Positions 26,344 to 35,659 of a stretch of 64,000 nucleotides of DNA are shown here, piece by piece. The stretch comes from Phytoactinopolyspora alkaliphila (GTDB lineage: Bacteria > Actinomycetota > Actinomycetes > Jiangellales > Jiangellaceae): positions 1 through 64,000 of the forward strand of contig NZ_JAAGOB010000010.1 of NCBI RefSeq assembly GCF_010550695.1, in the 5' to 3' direction. A model generated the notes under the pieces. That model searched no databases. It saw only the letters and a program-made list of their open reading frames with translations, and had not been told where the DNA came from. How positions within the stretch are numbered: the stretch's first letter is position 1; each line of letters opens with the position of its first letter. The translations under genes were made by a program, and so were the position numbers.

Positions 26344-28641
26344 CTAGCCGGCCAGCCGGACGACGCGCGCCGCGCCCTCGGCTGCGCCGTTGCCGGGATC
26401 GAGCTCGCGCAGCCTGGCCAGCATGTCCGAACCGTGGCTGAGCAGGTCCGCGAGCAGCGGCTTGGCGGCGTCGACGGTCACCGCAGGCAGCTGGTGGCCC
26501 AGGCCCTGCTCTGCGGCGAACCGGGCGCGGGCCTCCTGATCGTCCAGAGCCGTCGCCCGGTTCGGGACGAACAGCGTCGGCACCCGGAAGCGGAGAAGTT
26601 CGTGGAACGAGTTGTACCCACAGGCGCTGATAGCCAGGTCGAAGGCCCGATAGTGCCTGGAGAGCGGGAACCGGCGGACCACGTGGACGTCGCGGTGCCC
26701 GCCGCCGCCGGCGGCGATCTCCGGACGAGTGACGCACACCTGCACACCGAGACTCCACAGCGCCGCGATGGAGGCGCCGACGTCTCCGCTCGTGTCGTTG
26801 ATGTTCCCGGCGCCGAGCGACACCAGCGCCATCGGCGCGTCCGGGTCGAGCCCGAGTTCTGCCCGCGCAGTGGCGCGATCGTCGAGCTGGTCGAGGTCGA
26901 GCAGGGTCACCGGCCCGAGCCGTGCCGCCTCCGCCTTGGCCGTGGCGCCCCGGTCCTCGGAGGCAGCGAAATCGCCGGGCTCCATGACCAGGTCGAACCA
27001 CTCGGACTTCACCAGCCGGTCCGCACCCTGACCGGCTTTCCACATTCCGCGCCTGGACCACACCCAGCGCACGTCCGGGAACGCCTGGCGAACGGCCGGG
27101 ATGCCTTCATACGGCCAGGTGCCGTCGAAGACGACCACGGAGGGCCGGATCCGTTCAATCGCCTGTGAGACCGTCGCGGCGAAGTACGCGTGCCACCGCC
27201 CGGGAGCGAGACCCGTCGCGGTCATCGACGGCAGGTACTCGTACTGATAGCCGAAGGTCTCGACGACGGCCGCCGCCTGGGACAGGGAGAGGAAGTACGG
27301 CTCGAGCTCGGTGTCGGCGCGGGAGGCGTAGGAGAGCAGCCGGGTGAGGTGGCCCATGCCCGAGCCGTTGCTGGAGATGAACAACGCCCGGGGCGCGGCG
27401 GTGTCCGGGGGGACACCGGGCACGTCGGCGAATACGGAGGACGCCTGCCCGCCGGAGCCCTCCGTGTCTGCACCGGTGCTTGCCTCGACGGCTGTGACTG
27501 GCGTGCCGGTATACGGAGAAGACGCCTCGACGGCCGGTGGCGAAGCCTCGGCGCCCGCCGCCGGTGCTCCGATCAGTTGGGTCAGCCGGGTGATGTGCGC
27601 TTCATAGCCGAACCGGGAACGGACCTGTTGCTTGGCCTGTGCCACGTGCGCGTCGTATGCGGCGCGGTCGGCAAAGAGGTCATCGACCACACGCCGAACA
27701 TCACGCGGCTCGGCATAGACGGCTGCGGGACCGAAGAGCGACTCGAAATGAGGGGGGATCACCGCCGGAATACCGCTCGCCACCGCCTCGAGGATGGTCC
27801 GCCCGAAGGCCTCGACCCATTTCGGGTCGTGGTAGTAGACGAAGAAGTCCAGGCCGGACAGGAACTCGTGCGGCGACATCGCACCGAAATCGTGCACCTC
27901 CCAGGTGGGCGGTAGCTCTCCGAGCAGCGCCTCGGCCGGCTCGGCACCACCCAGGATCCGGACGATCCAGGAGCCGTCGACCGGATAGACGGCGCGCAAC
28001 GTCTCGGCGTCGCTCGGCCACTTCTGCGGAGATGACCGGCTGTGCCGCCCGACGACGGGGCGGTCGTCGTGCCAGCCGTCACGCTCCACGGCCCAGGCGT
28101 CGACGTCGATGACGTTCACCCAGTCCGAGTCCAGCAGCGAGCCCTGAGGGACCCGGGAGCCGATGGCCGCGCGCACCTGAGGCCCGATGGGCGCCCACAG
28201 CGGTTCCGGCCCGAACTGCCGCCGGGCAACCTCACTCACCAGTTCTGGCTGGTAGTGCTCATGACCGTCGATGTCATGCGGTGCGGCGTTGGCGACGATG
28301 ACGACATGGTCGGCCTCGATCTCCGGCAGCTGACGCGCGGCGTCCTGGAGAACAGCCGGATGCCGGATGACCACCACGCCGGCCCGGATCGGGTCGCGCC
28401 GTACCAGGAGCTCGGCGTGGCCCAGCTCGACCTCGTTCGTGATCTGCGGATTGATCGGGCAGACCTTGGCCACCAGCGGCCCGTTCACGTGGACCAGGCC
28501 GGTGGAGTATCCGGCCGCGTGCTGGGCTTTGACCTCCTCGGCGATGCTGTGCGACGTGCCGCCGGCGAAACGCAGGTCGGATACGTCGAGCACATCTACG
28601 GTGCGGGCGTCGGTGGAGGACACGGGAGACGATAATGCCAT
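26344..28641 (-). CDS. Double glycosyltransferase: GT4-like plus MurG/GT28-like domains
   Basis: This 765-residue protein has two GT-B domains. Residues about 1-370 are paralogous to the N-terminal domain of the protein at 9455 (RPVVGRHSRSS, VRILGG, DFFVYYHD, EAFGRTILEAVASG). A low-complexity linker rich in Ala, Ser, Thr and Glu follows. Residues about 410-765 are GT28/MurG-like: SSNGSGMGHLTRLL, VSLGAGNINDTSG and SACGYNSFHELLRF, with the typical glycine loop and donor-binding segment. It could add two sugars in sequence on one acceptor. It lies 18 bases behind the TIGR03089 gene, so the F420-adjacent genes may be co-transcribed. No ribosome site is obvious before the ATG. Sugars unknown. Confidence 0.8.
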   Translation of the reverse strand: MALSSPVSSTDARTVDVLDVSDLRFAGGTSHSIAEEVKAQHAAGYSTGLVHVNGPLVAKVCPINPQITNEVELGHAELLVRRDPIRAGVVVIRHPAVLQDAARQLPEIEADHVVIVANAAPHDIDGHEHYQPELVSEVARRQFGPEPLWAPIGPQVRAAIGSRVPQGSLLDSDWVNVIDVDAWAVERDGWHDDRPVVGRHSRSSPQKWPSDAETLRAVYPVDGSWIVRILGGAEPAEALLGELPPTWEVHDFGAMSPHEFLSGLDFFVYYHDPKWVEAFGRTILEAVASGIPAVIPPHFESLFGPAAVYAEPRDVRRVVDDLFADRAAYDAHVAQAKQQVRSRFGYEAHITRLTQLIGAPAAGAEASPPAVEASSPYTGTPVTAVEASTGADTEGSGGQASSVFADVPGVPPDTAAPRALFISSNGSGMGHLTRLLSYASRADTELEPYFLSLSQAAAVVETFGYQYEYLPSMTATGLAPGRWHAYFAATVSQAIERIRPSVVVFDGTWPYEGIPAVRQAFPDVRWVWSRRGMWKAGQGADRLVKSEWFDLVMEPGDFAASEDRGATAKAEAARLGPVTLLDLDQLDDRATARAELGLDPDAPMALVSLGAGNINDTSGDVGASIAALWSLGVQVCVTRPEIAAGGGGHRDVHVVRRFPLSRHYRAFDLAISACGYNSFHELLRFRVPTLFVPNRATALDDQEARARFAAEQGLGHQLPAVTVDAAKPLLADLLSHGSDMLARLRELDPGNGAAEGAARVVRLAG

Positions 28642-28659
28642 GAGTGTCCCGTGGTCGCG

Positions 28660-29388
28660 TCATGCCACCGCGGTGACTCGCTCCGCCGCCAGGCGCTCAT
28701 CCCGCCCGCTGCGTCGTTCGTTGCGCACCAGCACCGCCGAACCGCCGGTGACCAGCGGCACCAGGAGCGCGTCCAGCAGGGCGTCCGGAAGCTCGTCGGC
28801 GGTTACCAGAAGGCGCGGCCGATCGCCCACCCCGAGTTCTTCGGCTCGCGCCCGGGCACGAGCCACCAGTTCGCCGAGATCCAGCTCCTGACCTGCCATC
28901 TCGTAGGCCGGCGTGTGGGCGGGCGGTGGGGCGTACGGGCTGAAGACGTCCGGATGGGCGGGCACCTCGACGGCGTAGTCGAGCACGCCGATCGGCAACG
29001 GTTCGGTGAAGCGGCCGCCGAGAGGACGCAGGGACAGGGCCACCACTTCACCGACGCCGGCCACGGCTGCCTCCTGCAAGGTGTCGGGTCCGGTCACCAG
29101 GACAGCGGCATCGTCGGTGGAGTCCACGACGCTCGCCCCGAGCGCCCAGCACGCGCCCGCCCACACCAGCGACTGCCAATGCGGCGGCAACAGCAGGCCG
29201 ACGCGGTCCCCGGCATCGGCGGACAGGTCGTCGCGCAACAACCCCGACGTCTTGGCGACCCAGTTGTCGAACGTGGTGACCGAGAGCTCAACCCGCTCAC
29301 CGGTGGCGTCGTCGTAGAACGTGACCAGGGGCCGGCTGCCGTCCCGGGCGAGTTCGCCGCGCAGCAGTTCATGGGGGGTCGAAACCAT
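28660..29388 (-). CDS. TIGR03089 family protein (N-terminal AMP-binding-like)
   Basis: This 242-residue protein resembles the N-terminal part of AMP-forming ligases (VTFYDDATGERVELSVTTFDNWVAKTSGLL), but the large domain is truncated before the usual YTSGTTG and adenylate motifs. It therefore cannot be a complete adenylating enzyme. Such proteins are widespread in actinobacteria and often sit near F420 and mannose-metabolism genes; their role is not established. I chose the ATG at 29388 because the family begins at about MVSTPHELLRGEL. A longer frame to 29427 adds a Pro and Arg-rich stretch. It lies 58 bases behind fbiB. Confidence 0.8.
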   Translation of the reverse strand: MVSTPHELLRGELARDGSRPLVTFYDDATGERVELSVTTFDNWVAKTSGLLRDDLSADAGDRVGLLLPPHWQSLVWAGACWALGASVVDSTDDAAVLVTGPDTLQEAAVAGVGEVVALSLRPLGGRFTEPLPIGVLDYAVEVPAHPDVFSPYAPPPAHTPAYEMAGQELDLGELVARARARAEELGVGDRPRLLVTADELPDALLDALLVPLVTGGSAVLVRNERRSGRDERLAAERVTAVA

Positions 29389-29446
29389 GACACCGAGGCT
29401 ACGTGTCGGGTTTGGTGGCCGGGACATCTCCCTCCCCCGGTAGGCG

Positions 29447-30814
29447 CTAGCGTTCGATGGTGAACTCGTCCACCGGCAGCGCCGGGTGAGCGGCGCCCGG
29501 GGCAGCGGGCCTGCCCACGGCGACGGCGCCTACCGGCATCCAGCCGGGCGGCAGGTCCAGCGTGGCGGACGCGGCGTCCGTCAACGCCGGATCCGGGAAG
29601 ATCCACACGGCTCCGAGCCCATCAGCAGCCAGCGCGATCAGCATGTTCTCCACGGCAGCGCCGGCAGCCAGGATCATGGCCGGGTCGGCGTCGGCCTGGA
29701 AAACGGCGTTCGATCCCATCCGGTCGCGGGCGGCGGCGTCGTCGTTCGCCAGGCACGGAATCACCACGCAGGCGGCGGCTGGCAACGCAGGTTCGGTAGC
29801 GCCGGCGGGTTGCCGCCCGGCCAGCGCGGCGGCCAGCGACGTGCGTGCGCTGTCCGATTCCAGGATCACGAACCGGACGGGCGGTTGATCGGCGGCGCCG
29901 GGACTGGGAGCGGTCAATGCGGCGCCGATCGCCCGCCTGATCATCGCCGGATCGACTGGATCCGCCGTGAAGGAGCGCACCGTGCGGCGGTTGGCCACGG
30001 CCTCGCGCATGGACTCCGGAGTGCCGAGCCGGAACCGGTCCTCCGCCGACGGCCGGACCAGGACGGAGGCGCCGGGATCGGGGATGCCGCCACCGCCGGT
30101 GCCAGCCTGCGCACCGGCCGCACCGGTGAGAGGAAGGACAAGGTGGGACAGGCCCCGCACCACCGCTACGGGCACCCCCGAGAGCTTGGTGCGCACCAGT
30201 TCCGTGGCCCCAGCGATCTCGTCGGCCACGGCCACCATCGTGACGCCCAGGTCGTTTCCGTACGGGTCCGCGCGTCCGCGCAGGTCGTCGAGGGTGACGA
30301 CGCCGGCCGCGCCGATCGCGAGGTCGACGACGCCGTTGCGCCACACCCTGCCCGCTGTATCCGTGACGATCACTCCGACCCGCACGCCCAGGCGGTTCCG
30401 GATGCCGTCGCGAAGCCGGCGCGCCGACGTGTCCGGGTCCTCCGGCAGTAGCACGATGGTGCCTGGGGTGACGTTCGACGCGTCGACACCGGCCGCGGCC
30501 ATCACGAAACCGTGCCGTGTCTCCACCACCCTGGTCCGTCCCCGGGGCGTCGCCCACTCCGAGACGGTGCGCACGGCCTCGGCGTCGATGGCCTCGTCCC
30601 GGTCCACGCCGGTCCTGATCCGGCCCTCGGCCTTGCTGACGATCTTGCTCGTGACCACGAGGATGTCACCGTCCGCGAGCCCGGCGCCGGCGTCATCGCC
30701 GGATGTGGCGGCGTCGTGCAACGCGGCAGCGACAAGGCCGGCCAGGTCGTCGCCCGGGCGCACCTCGGGCAGGCCGGGGATACCCCACACCTCGAACCGG
30801 GCGGGCGGGCTCAT
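29447..30814 (-). CDS. fbiB: Coenzyme F420:L-glutamate ligase with nitroreductase-like domain (FbiB)
   Basis: This 455-residue protein has the actinobacterial two-domain layout. The N-terminal CofE domain adds gamma-linked glutamates to F420-0 with GTP, shown by DGDILVVTSKIVSKAEGR, ETRHGFVMAAAGVD and VIVTDTAGRVWRNG. From about residue 250 a nitroreductase-like FMN domain follows (RRTVRSFTADPVD, GAAVENMLIALAADGLG), which in FbiB acts on dehydro-F420-0. Length is normal. AAGGAG lies 6 bases before the ATG. It is 70 bases behind fbiA on the same strand. Together they make the F420 cofactor used by many actinobacterial reductases. No fbiC or fbiD is in the window. Confidence 0.95.
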   Translation of the reverse strand: MSPPARFEVWGIPGLPEVRPGDDLAGLVAAALHDAATSGDDAGAGLADGDILVVTSKIVSKAEGRIRTGVDRDEAIDAEAVRTVSEWATPRGRTRVVETRHGFVMAAAGVDASNVTPGTIVLLPEDPDTSARRLRDGIRNRLGVRVGVIVTDTAGRVWRNGVVDLAIGAAGVVTLDDLRGRADPYGNDLGVTMVAVADEIAGATELVRTKLSGVPVAVVRGLSHLVLPLTGAAGAQAGTGGGGIPDPGASVLVRPSAEDRFRLGTPESMREAVANRRTVRSFTADPVDPAMIRRAIGAALTAPSPGAADQPPVRFVILESDSARTSLAAALAGRQPAGATEPALPAAACVVIPCLANDDAAARDRMGSNAVFQADADPAMILAAGAAVENMLIALAADGLGAVWIFPDPALTDAASATLDLPPGWMPVGAVAVGRPAAPGAAHPALPVDEFTIER

Positions 30815-30855
30815 GCGTATCTCCTTGTGTTGGCTTCATCGTCGCCGGATTACTA

Positions 30856-30867
30856 CCCCTATAGGGG
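30856..30867. promoter_or_regulatory. 12-bp perfect palindrome between fbiA and fbiB
   Basis: CCCCTATAGGGG equals its own reverse complement and lies in the 70-base gap between the fbiA stop and the fbiB start. It could be an operator or a small hairpin. No regulator can be named. Confidence 0.4.
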
Positions 30868-30884
30868 GTGCAACTCGGCAATGA

Positions 30885-31853
30885 TCAAGGCGAGTGGCCG
30901 ACGAGATCCAAGGCTTCGCGGGCCATCGCGGCGGTGGCCTCGAGATCGGTCATCAGCAGCGGCACCGCGCGGCAGAGTATCCCGTTCTTCTCGATGCCCT
31001 GGACAGCGCCGGCGTCGGCGGTGTCGACGAGCCAGCCGTCCAGGATGTCGGCGAAGAGGCCGGCCACGCCCGCGGCACTGACGTCGACGCCGATGGTGCG
31101 CAGGACGGCGTCGGCCATGCCCCGCACGGGTGCGCCGCCGATGACCGGGGACACGCCAACCACCGGCGCGTCCGACGCCCGCACGGCGTCGCGTACGCCG
31201 GCGACGGAGAGGATCGGCCCGATGCTCACCACCGGATTGGACGGCGGCAGCACGATCACGTCGGCCGAGTGGATGGCGTCCAGTACGCCGGGAGCTGGGG
31301 CGGCCGACTCGATCCCGGCGAGCACGATCCGCTCGGCCGGAACCGCGGCATGCAGCCGCACCCACCACTCCTGGAAATGGATCGCCCGCGGCTCGCCGCT
31401 GTCGGCGATCACGACGTGGGTCTCCACCCGGTCGTCGGTCATGGGCAGCAGGCGGACACCCGGACCCGGTGTCCCGCGCAGCCAGCGGTCGCACAGGGCC
31501 TCGGTCACCGCGGAGAGCGGATAGCCGGCGCCGAGCATCTGCGTGCGTACCAGGTGGGTGGCGATGTCACGGTCGCCGAGCGTGAACCATTGCGGGTGAG
31601 CACCGTAGGCTGCGAGCTCCTCCGCGACCGTGAACGACTCGTCGGCCCGCCCCCAGCCCTGCTCCTCGTGGGCGCCGCCGCCGAGGGTGTACATGACGGT
31701 GTCCAGGTCGGGGCTCACATGCAAGCCATGCAGGATGATGTCGTCGGCAGTGTTGCCGATCACGGTGACCTCGGCGTCGGGTACGGCATGCAGGAGGCCG
31801 CGGAGGAACCGCGACCCCCCGATGCCGCCGGCCAGTGCGGCGATTCTCAGCAC
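30885..31853 (-). CDS. fbiA: 2-phospho-L-lactate transferase family enzyme (FbiA/CofD)
   Basis: This 322-residue enzyme joins the phospholactyl or phosphoenolpyruvyl moiety to Fo, which gives (dehydro)F420-0. The N-terminal ALAGGIGGSRFLRGL is the GDP-binding glycine-rich start of the CofD family. VIGNTADDIILHGLHVSPDLDTVMYTL and VLPPSNPVVSIGPIL are the family's conserved blocks. Length is normal. A TAGCGT hexamer ends 6 bases before the GTG and no Shine-Dalgarno is present, so the F420 transcript may be leaderless. It heads a minus-strand run through fbiB and TIGR03089, with the double glycosyltransferase following closely. Confidence 0.95.
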   Translation of the reverse strand: MLRIAALAGGIGGSRFLRGLLHAVPDAEVTVIGNTADDIILHGLHVSPDLDTVMYTLGGGAHEEQGWGRADESFTVAEELAAYGAHPQWFTLGDRDIATHLVRTQMLGAGYPLSAVTEALCDRWLRGTPGPGVRLLPMTDDRVETHVVIADSGEPRAIHFQEWWVRLHAAVPAERIVLAGIESAAPAPGVLDAIHSADVIVLPPSNPVVSIGPILSVAGVRDAVRASDAPVVGVSPVIGGAPVRGMADAVLRTIGVDVSAAGVAGLFADILDGWLVDTADAGAVQGIEKNGILCRAVPLLMTDLEATAAMAREALDLVGHSP

Positions 31854-31932
31854 GGCTCGACGCTACCCTACGGTCCTCCCATGATCATCATCGACGATTC
31901 GCCGGGTGATGGCACCCGCTCACCGCCGGTGA

Positions 31933-33999
31933 TCACGGGGAGGTGGGGGAGCCGTGGAGGCGGAGGAATTCCAGGTGCCGCTCGTACTGGTCGAGGATGT
32001 CGCCGATGAGCTGGTCCTTGCTGTAGCCCATCACGTCGTACCCCTGGCTACCGTCGATGAGGTACACCTCGTACCGGACGTAGGTCTCGGTGGTGCTGAG
32101 GTGCCGCGGGGCGAACGACGGGGTGGGGCTCTCCTTGGGCCAGATCCGGTAGGTGAACTCCTCCTCGTCGCCCATCCGGACGGTGAGGGTGAGGTAGGCG
32201 AGGCCGAGTTCGGGGGCCACGTCCTCCTCCACGACCGCGTTCGCCCCCTGGGATCGCAGCTCGTCTGCCACCTCGGTAAACGCGGGACGAGCCGAATCCG
32301 TGACGAACGTGGCGGCTGCTTTCCGGTCGGGGAAACTCATAGCCCTCGCCAGGCGTTGCCGCCAGCTGCGGTGCACGCCGCGCGGCTCCACCGTGGTGCG
32401 TTCCGACAGGGACGACGGCATGCTGGTCCGGATCGCGTCCTCGCGGAAGCGCTCGATCCGCAGCGCCCGGTACAACCCCCACATGATGAGGAACATCACG
32501 AACGAGAACGGCAGCCCCATGATGATGGTGGCGCTGGTCAGGGCGTCCACACCGCCGACGAGCAGCATCGCAAGGGTCAGCAGGCCGGTGGCGGCCGCCC
32601 AGAAGATGCGCACCCAGCGGGAGGCGTCCGTGGTGGGCGAGGCCAGCCGGGAGGTGAAGTTGCCCATCACCAGCGCGCCGGAGTCCGCCGATGTCACGTA
32701 GAACAGGAGGCCGACGAACGTGGCCAGCCCGGCGCTGAACGTGACACCGGGGTACTGGTCGAGGAGTGTGTAGAAGCCCTGTTCGGGCGCGTTCGCCGCG
32801 ATCTCGCCGAACTCGGCGTTGCCGGCGCGCACGATGCTCAGCGCGGAGTTGCCGAAGATCGACAGGAAGGAGAGCGTGAACAGGAACGGCACCACGAGCG
32901 TGGCGGCGACGAACTGGCGGATGGTGCGCCCGCGGGAGATCCGCGCCAGGAACAGCCCGACGAACGGCGCCCACGCGATCCACCACGCCCAGAAGAAGAG
33001 CGTCCAGTCGTTGAGCCAGTCCACCGGCGGGTCGTAGGCGAACGTGTTCAGGGTCATGCCTGGGAACCGGCTCACGTAGTCGCCGATGTTCAGTACCAGC
33101 CCGTTGAGCAGCTCGATCGGGTCCTCCTGGACGGCCACGTAGATCATCAGGGCGATCGCGAGCACGATGTTGAGCTCGGACAGGCGCCGGATGCCCTTGT
33201 CGATTCCGGCCACCGCGGAGACCGTGGCCATGGCGACGGCGACGGCGATCAGAGCGATCTGCGCGGCCGTACCCACCGGCACGTCGAACATGAAGTTCAG
33301 GCCGAAGTTGAGCTGGACGACGCCGATGCCGAGGGAGACGGCGATGCCGAAGATGGTCCCGAGCACAGCCGCCAGATCCACCGCGTCGCCGATCCCTCCG
33401 TGGATCCGCTTGCCGAAGATGGGGAAGAGCGCGGACCGGATCGACAGGGGCAGGCGGTGCCGGAAGGCGAAGTACCCGAGCGCCATGCCCATCAGCGCGT
33501 ACATCGCCCAGCCGGTGATTCCGTAGTGGAACAGCGTCCACACGATGCCCTGGCGGGCCGCCTCGATGGTCTCAGGATCGCCTTCCGGCGGCGCGAGGTA
33601 GTGGCTGACCGGCCCGGCTACCGAGAAGAACATCAGATCGATGCCGATACCGGCGGCGAAGAGCATCGCTCCCCAGGCGAACAGGCTGTAGTCCGGGGTC
33701 GAGTGTTGCGGCCCGAGTTTGATCTTCCCGTACCGTGACGCCGCGATGAACACCACGAACACGAGGAAGAGGGTCGCCGCGAGGAAGTAGTACCAGCCGA
33801 AGCCGTGGGAGATCCATCCGACGACGGTGCCGATGGTGTCGGACGCGCCCTCGGGAGTGATCATCGCCCACACGGAGAACGCGATGATCAGCGCCGACGA
33901 GCCGAAGAAGACGACGCGGTTGATGCGGTTGCGCGGTGCTGCGATCTCGGGCTCGGCCGAATCCGCCTGGCCTTCTTCTCGTTCTTGGTTGACCGCCAC
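31933..33999 (-). CDS. BCCT family choline/betaine transporter
   Basis: This 688-residue membrane protein has the twelve-segment BCCT fold. The family signature region lies in WTLFFWAWWIAWAPFVGLFLARISRGRT, and GDYVSRFP and YVTSADSGALVMG are other conserved segments. The C-terminal about 150 residues are soluble and hydrophilic, as in proton-coupled BetT-type choline importers, where the tail senses osmotic stress. AGGAGGGG precedes the GTG start, which lies 4 bases after the betA stop. The context (BetB, BetA, transporter, TetR) points to choline as substrate. It would feed the oxidation pathway to glycine betaine. Confidence 0.9.
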   Translation of the reverse strand: MAVNQEREEGQADSAEPEIAAPRNRINRVVFFGSSALIIAFSVWAMITPEGASDTIGTVVGWISHGFGWYYFLAATLFLVFVVFIAASRYGKIKLGPQHSTPDYSLFAWGAMLFAAGIGIDLMFFSVAGPVSHYLAPPEGDPETIEAARQGIVWTLFHYGITGWAMYALMGMALGYFAFRHRLPLSIRSALFPIFGKRIHGGIGDAVDLAAVLGTIFGIAVSLGIGVVQLNFGLNFMFDVPVGTAAQIALIAVAVAMATVSAVAGIDKGIRRLSELNIVLAIALMIYVAVQEDPIELLNGLVLNIGDYVSRFPGMTLNTFAYDPPVDWLNDWTLFFWAWWIAWAPFVGLFLARISRGRTIRQFVAATLVVPFLFTLSFLSIFGNSALSIVRAGNAEFGEIAANAPEQGFYTLLDQYPGVTFSAGLATFVGLLFYVTSADSGALVMGNFTSRLASPTTDASRWVRIFWAAATGLLTLAMLLVGGVDALTSATIIMGLPFSFVMFLIMWGLYRALRIERFREDAIRTSMPSSLSERTTVEPRGVHRSWRQRLARAMSFPDRKAAATFVTDSARPAFTEVADELRSQGANAVVEEDVAPELGLAYLTLTVRMGDEEEFTYRIWPKESPTPSFAPRHLSTTETYVRYEVYLIDGSQGYDVMGYSKDQLIGDILDQYERHLEFLRLHGSPTSP

Positions 34000-34003
34000 G
34001 GGT

Positions 34004-35659
34004 TCACCCCTCCTGTGAGTGCCGGTAGAAGCCGGTCGTGGAAGCGGGCAGCGGAGTGTTGCCGAGAATGAGGTCCGCGGCCTTCTCGGCGAGCATGATC
34101 ACGGGTGCGTAGATGTTGCCGTTGGTGAGATAGGGCATCGCCGAGGCGTCGACCACCCGGAGCGCCTCGACGCCATGTACGCGCATCGACGTCGGGTCCA
34201 CGACGGACATCTCGTCCACGCCCATGCGTGCCGAGCACGACGGGTGATACGCGGTCTCGGCGTCGCGGGCTACCCAGTCCAGGATCTCATCGTCGGACTG
34301 GACCGACGGGCCCGGCGAGAGTTCTCCGCCGTCGAACGGGCGCATCGCGGGCTGGGCGAGGATCTCCCTGGCCACCCGGATGGCCTCGACCCATTCCCGC
34401 CGGTCGTTCTCCGTGGACAGGTAGTTGAACCGCAGCGCTGGATGGCGCCGGGGGTTCGCCGAGGTGATCTTCACACTGCCCCGGACGTCGGAGTACATGG
34501 GCCCGATGTGCACCTGGTAGCCGTGCTCGGCGTTCACCGGCGTGCCGTCGTAGCGCACGGCGATCGGCAGGAAGTGGAACATCAGATTCGGGTACTTGAC
34601 GGTGTCGTTGCCGCGCACGAACCCGCCGGCCTCGAAGTGGTTCGTCGCCGCCGGACCGGAACGGCTGAGAATCCACTGCAACCCGATCTTGGGGCGGTTG
34701 CGCAGCTTCAGCGCCGGGTTGAACGAGATGGGCTGCGTGCAGGCGTGCTGGATGTACACCTCGAGGTGGTCCTGCAGGTTCTCTCCGACGCCCGGCAGGT
34801 GGTGCACCATGTCGATGCCGAGCGGCGTGAGCTCGTCGGCGTTCCCGACGCCCGACAGCTGAAGGAGCTGTGGTGTGTTGATCGCGCCGCCGGCGAGGAC
34901 GACCTCGCCACCGTAGACGTCGTGCTGCCGGCCGCCCGGGCGGCTGTAGCGCACCCCGACGGCCTGATTGCCACGGAACAGGACCCGGCTGACCGGTGCA
35001 AGGCAGCGGACGGTGAGATTGGGGCGACGCTTCACCGGATGCAGGTACGCCCGCGCGGCCGACCAGCGCCGGCCCTTCTTGATGGTGCGGTCGAACCGGG
35101 CGAAGCCCTCCTGCTGGTAGCCGTTGACATCGCTGGTCAGCGGATACCCCGCCTCCTTGGCGGCGTCGAGGAAGGCGCCGAAGAGCGGGTTGGTCCCCGG
35201 ACCCCGTTCCAGCCACAGCGGTCCGCCCTGGCCGCGCCACTCGTCGCCCCCGGCGGTGCAGTTCTCCATCCGCTTGAAGTAGGGCAGGCAGTGCGCGTAG
35301 TCCCAGGTCTCCATGCCCGGGTCGGAGGCCCAGCGCTCCAGGTCGAGCGGATTGCCGCGCTGGAAGATCATCCCGTTGATGGAGCTCGAGCCGCCGAGGA
35401 CCTTGCCCCGGCCATGCGAGACCCGGCGCCCGCCCATGTACGGCTCGGGCTCGGAGACGTACCGCCAGTCGTAGAGGGGATTGCCGATCACCATGGTGAG
35501 CGCGGCCGGCATGTGGATGAAGATGTCCCAGATCCAGTCGGGTCTTCCTGCCTCGAGGACCAGGACCTTGACCGAGGGATCGGAGCTGAGCCGGTTCGCC
35601 AGCACGCACCCGGCCGATCCGCCGCCCACGATGATGTAGTCGTACCGCTCCGTGCTCAT
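34004..35659 (-). CDS. betA: Choline dehydrogenase-like GMC oxidoreductase (BetA)
   Basis: This 551-residue flavoprotein oxidises choline to betaine aldehyde. The FAD-binding motif [20 protein letters not shown] is at the N-terminus. [21 protein letters not shown] is the first GMC signature. The C-terminal block [17 protein letters not shown] and [16 protein letters not shown] hold the region of the catalytic histidine. Its start overlaps the betB stop by four bases (ATGA), and the transporter follows directly. The three genes form one operon. Other GMC alcohol oxidases are possible in principle, but the neighbours make choline most likely. Confidence 0.92.
   Translation of the reverse strand: MSTERYDYIIVGGGSAGCVLANRLSSDPSVKVLVLEAGRPDWIWDIFIHMPAALTMVIGNPLYDWRYVSEPEPYMGGRRVSHGRGKVLGGSSSINGMIFQRGNPLDLERWASDPGMETWDYAHCLPYFKRMENCTAGGDEWRGQGGPLWLERGPGTNPLFGAFLDAAKEAGYPLTSDVNGYQQEGFARFDRTIKKGRRWSAARAYLHPVKRRPNLTVRCLAPVSRVLFRGNQAVGVRYSRPGGRQHDVYGGEVVLAGGAINTPQLLQLSGVGNADELTPLGIDMVHHLPGVGENLQDHLEVYIQHACTQPISFNPALKLRNRPKIGLQWILSRSGPAATNHFEAGGFVRGNDTVKYPNLMFHFLPIAVRYDGTPVNAEHGYQVHIGPMYSDVRGSVKITSANPRRHPALRFNYLSTENDRREWVEAIRVAREILAQPAMRPFDGGELSPGPSVQSDDEILDWVARDAETAYHPSCSARMGVDEMSVVDPTSMRVHGVEALRVVDASAMPYLTNGNIYAPVIMLAEKAADLILGNTPLPASTTGFYRHSQEG

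Noticed and set aside
2243-28641. Ordinary Wzx/Wzy capsule locus
   Set aside because: No flippase, polymerase, chain-length or initiating transferase gene is present in this part.
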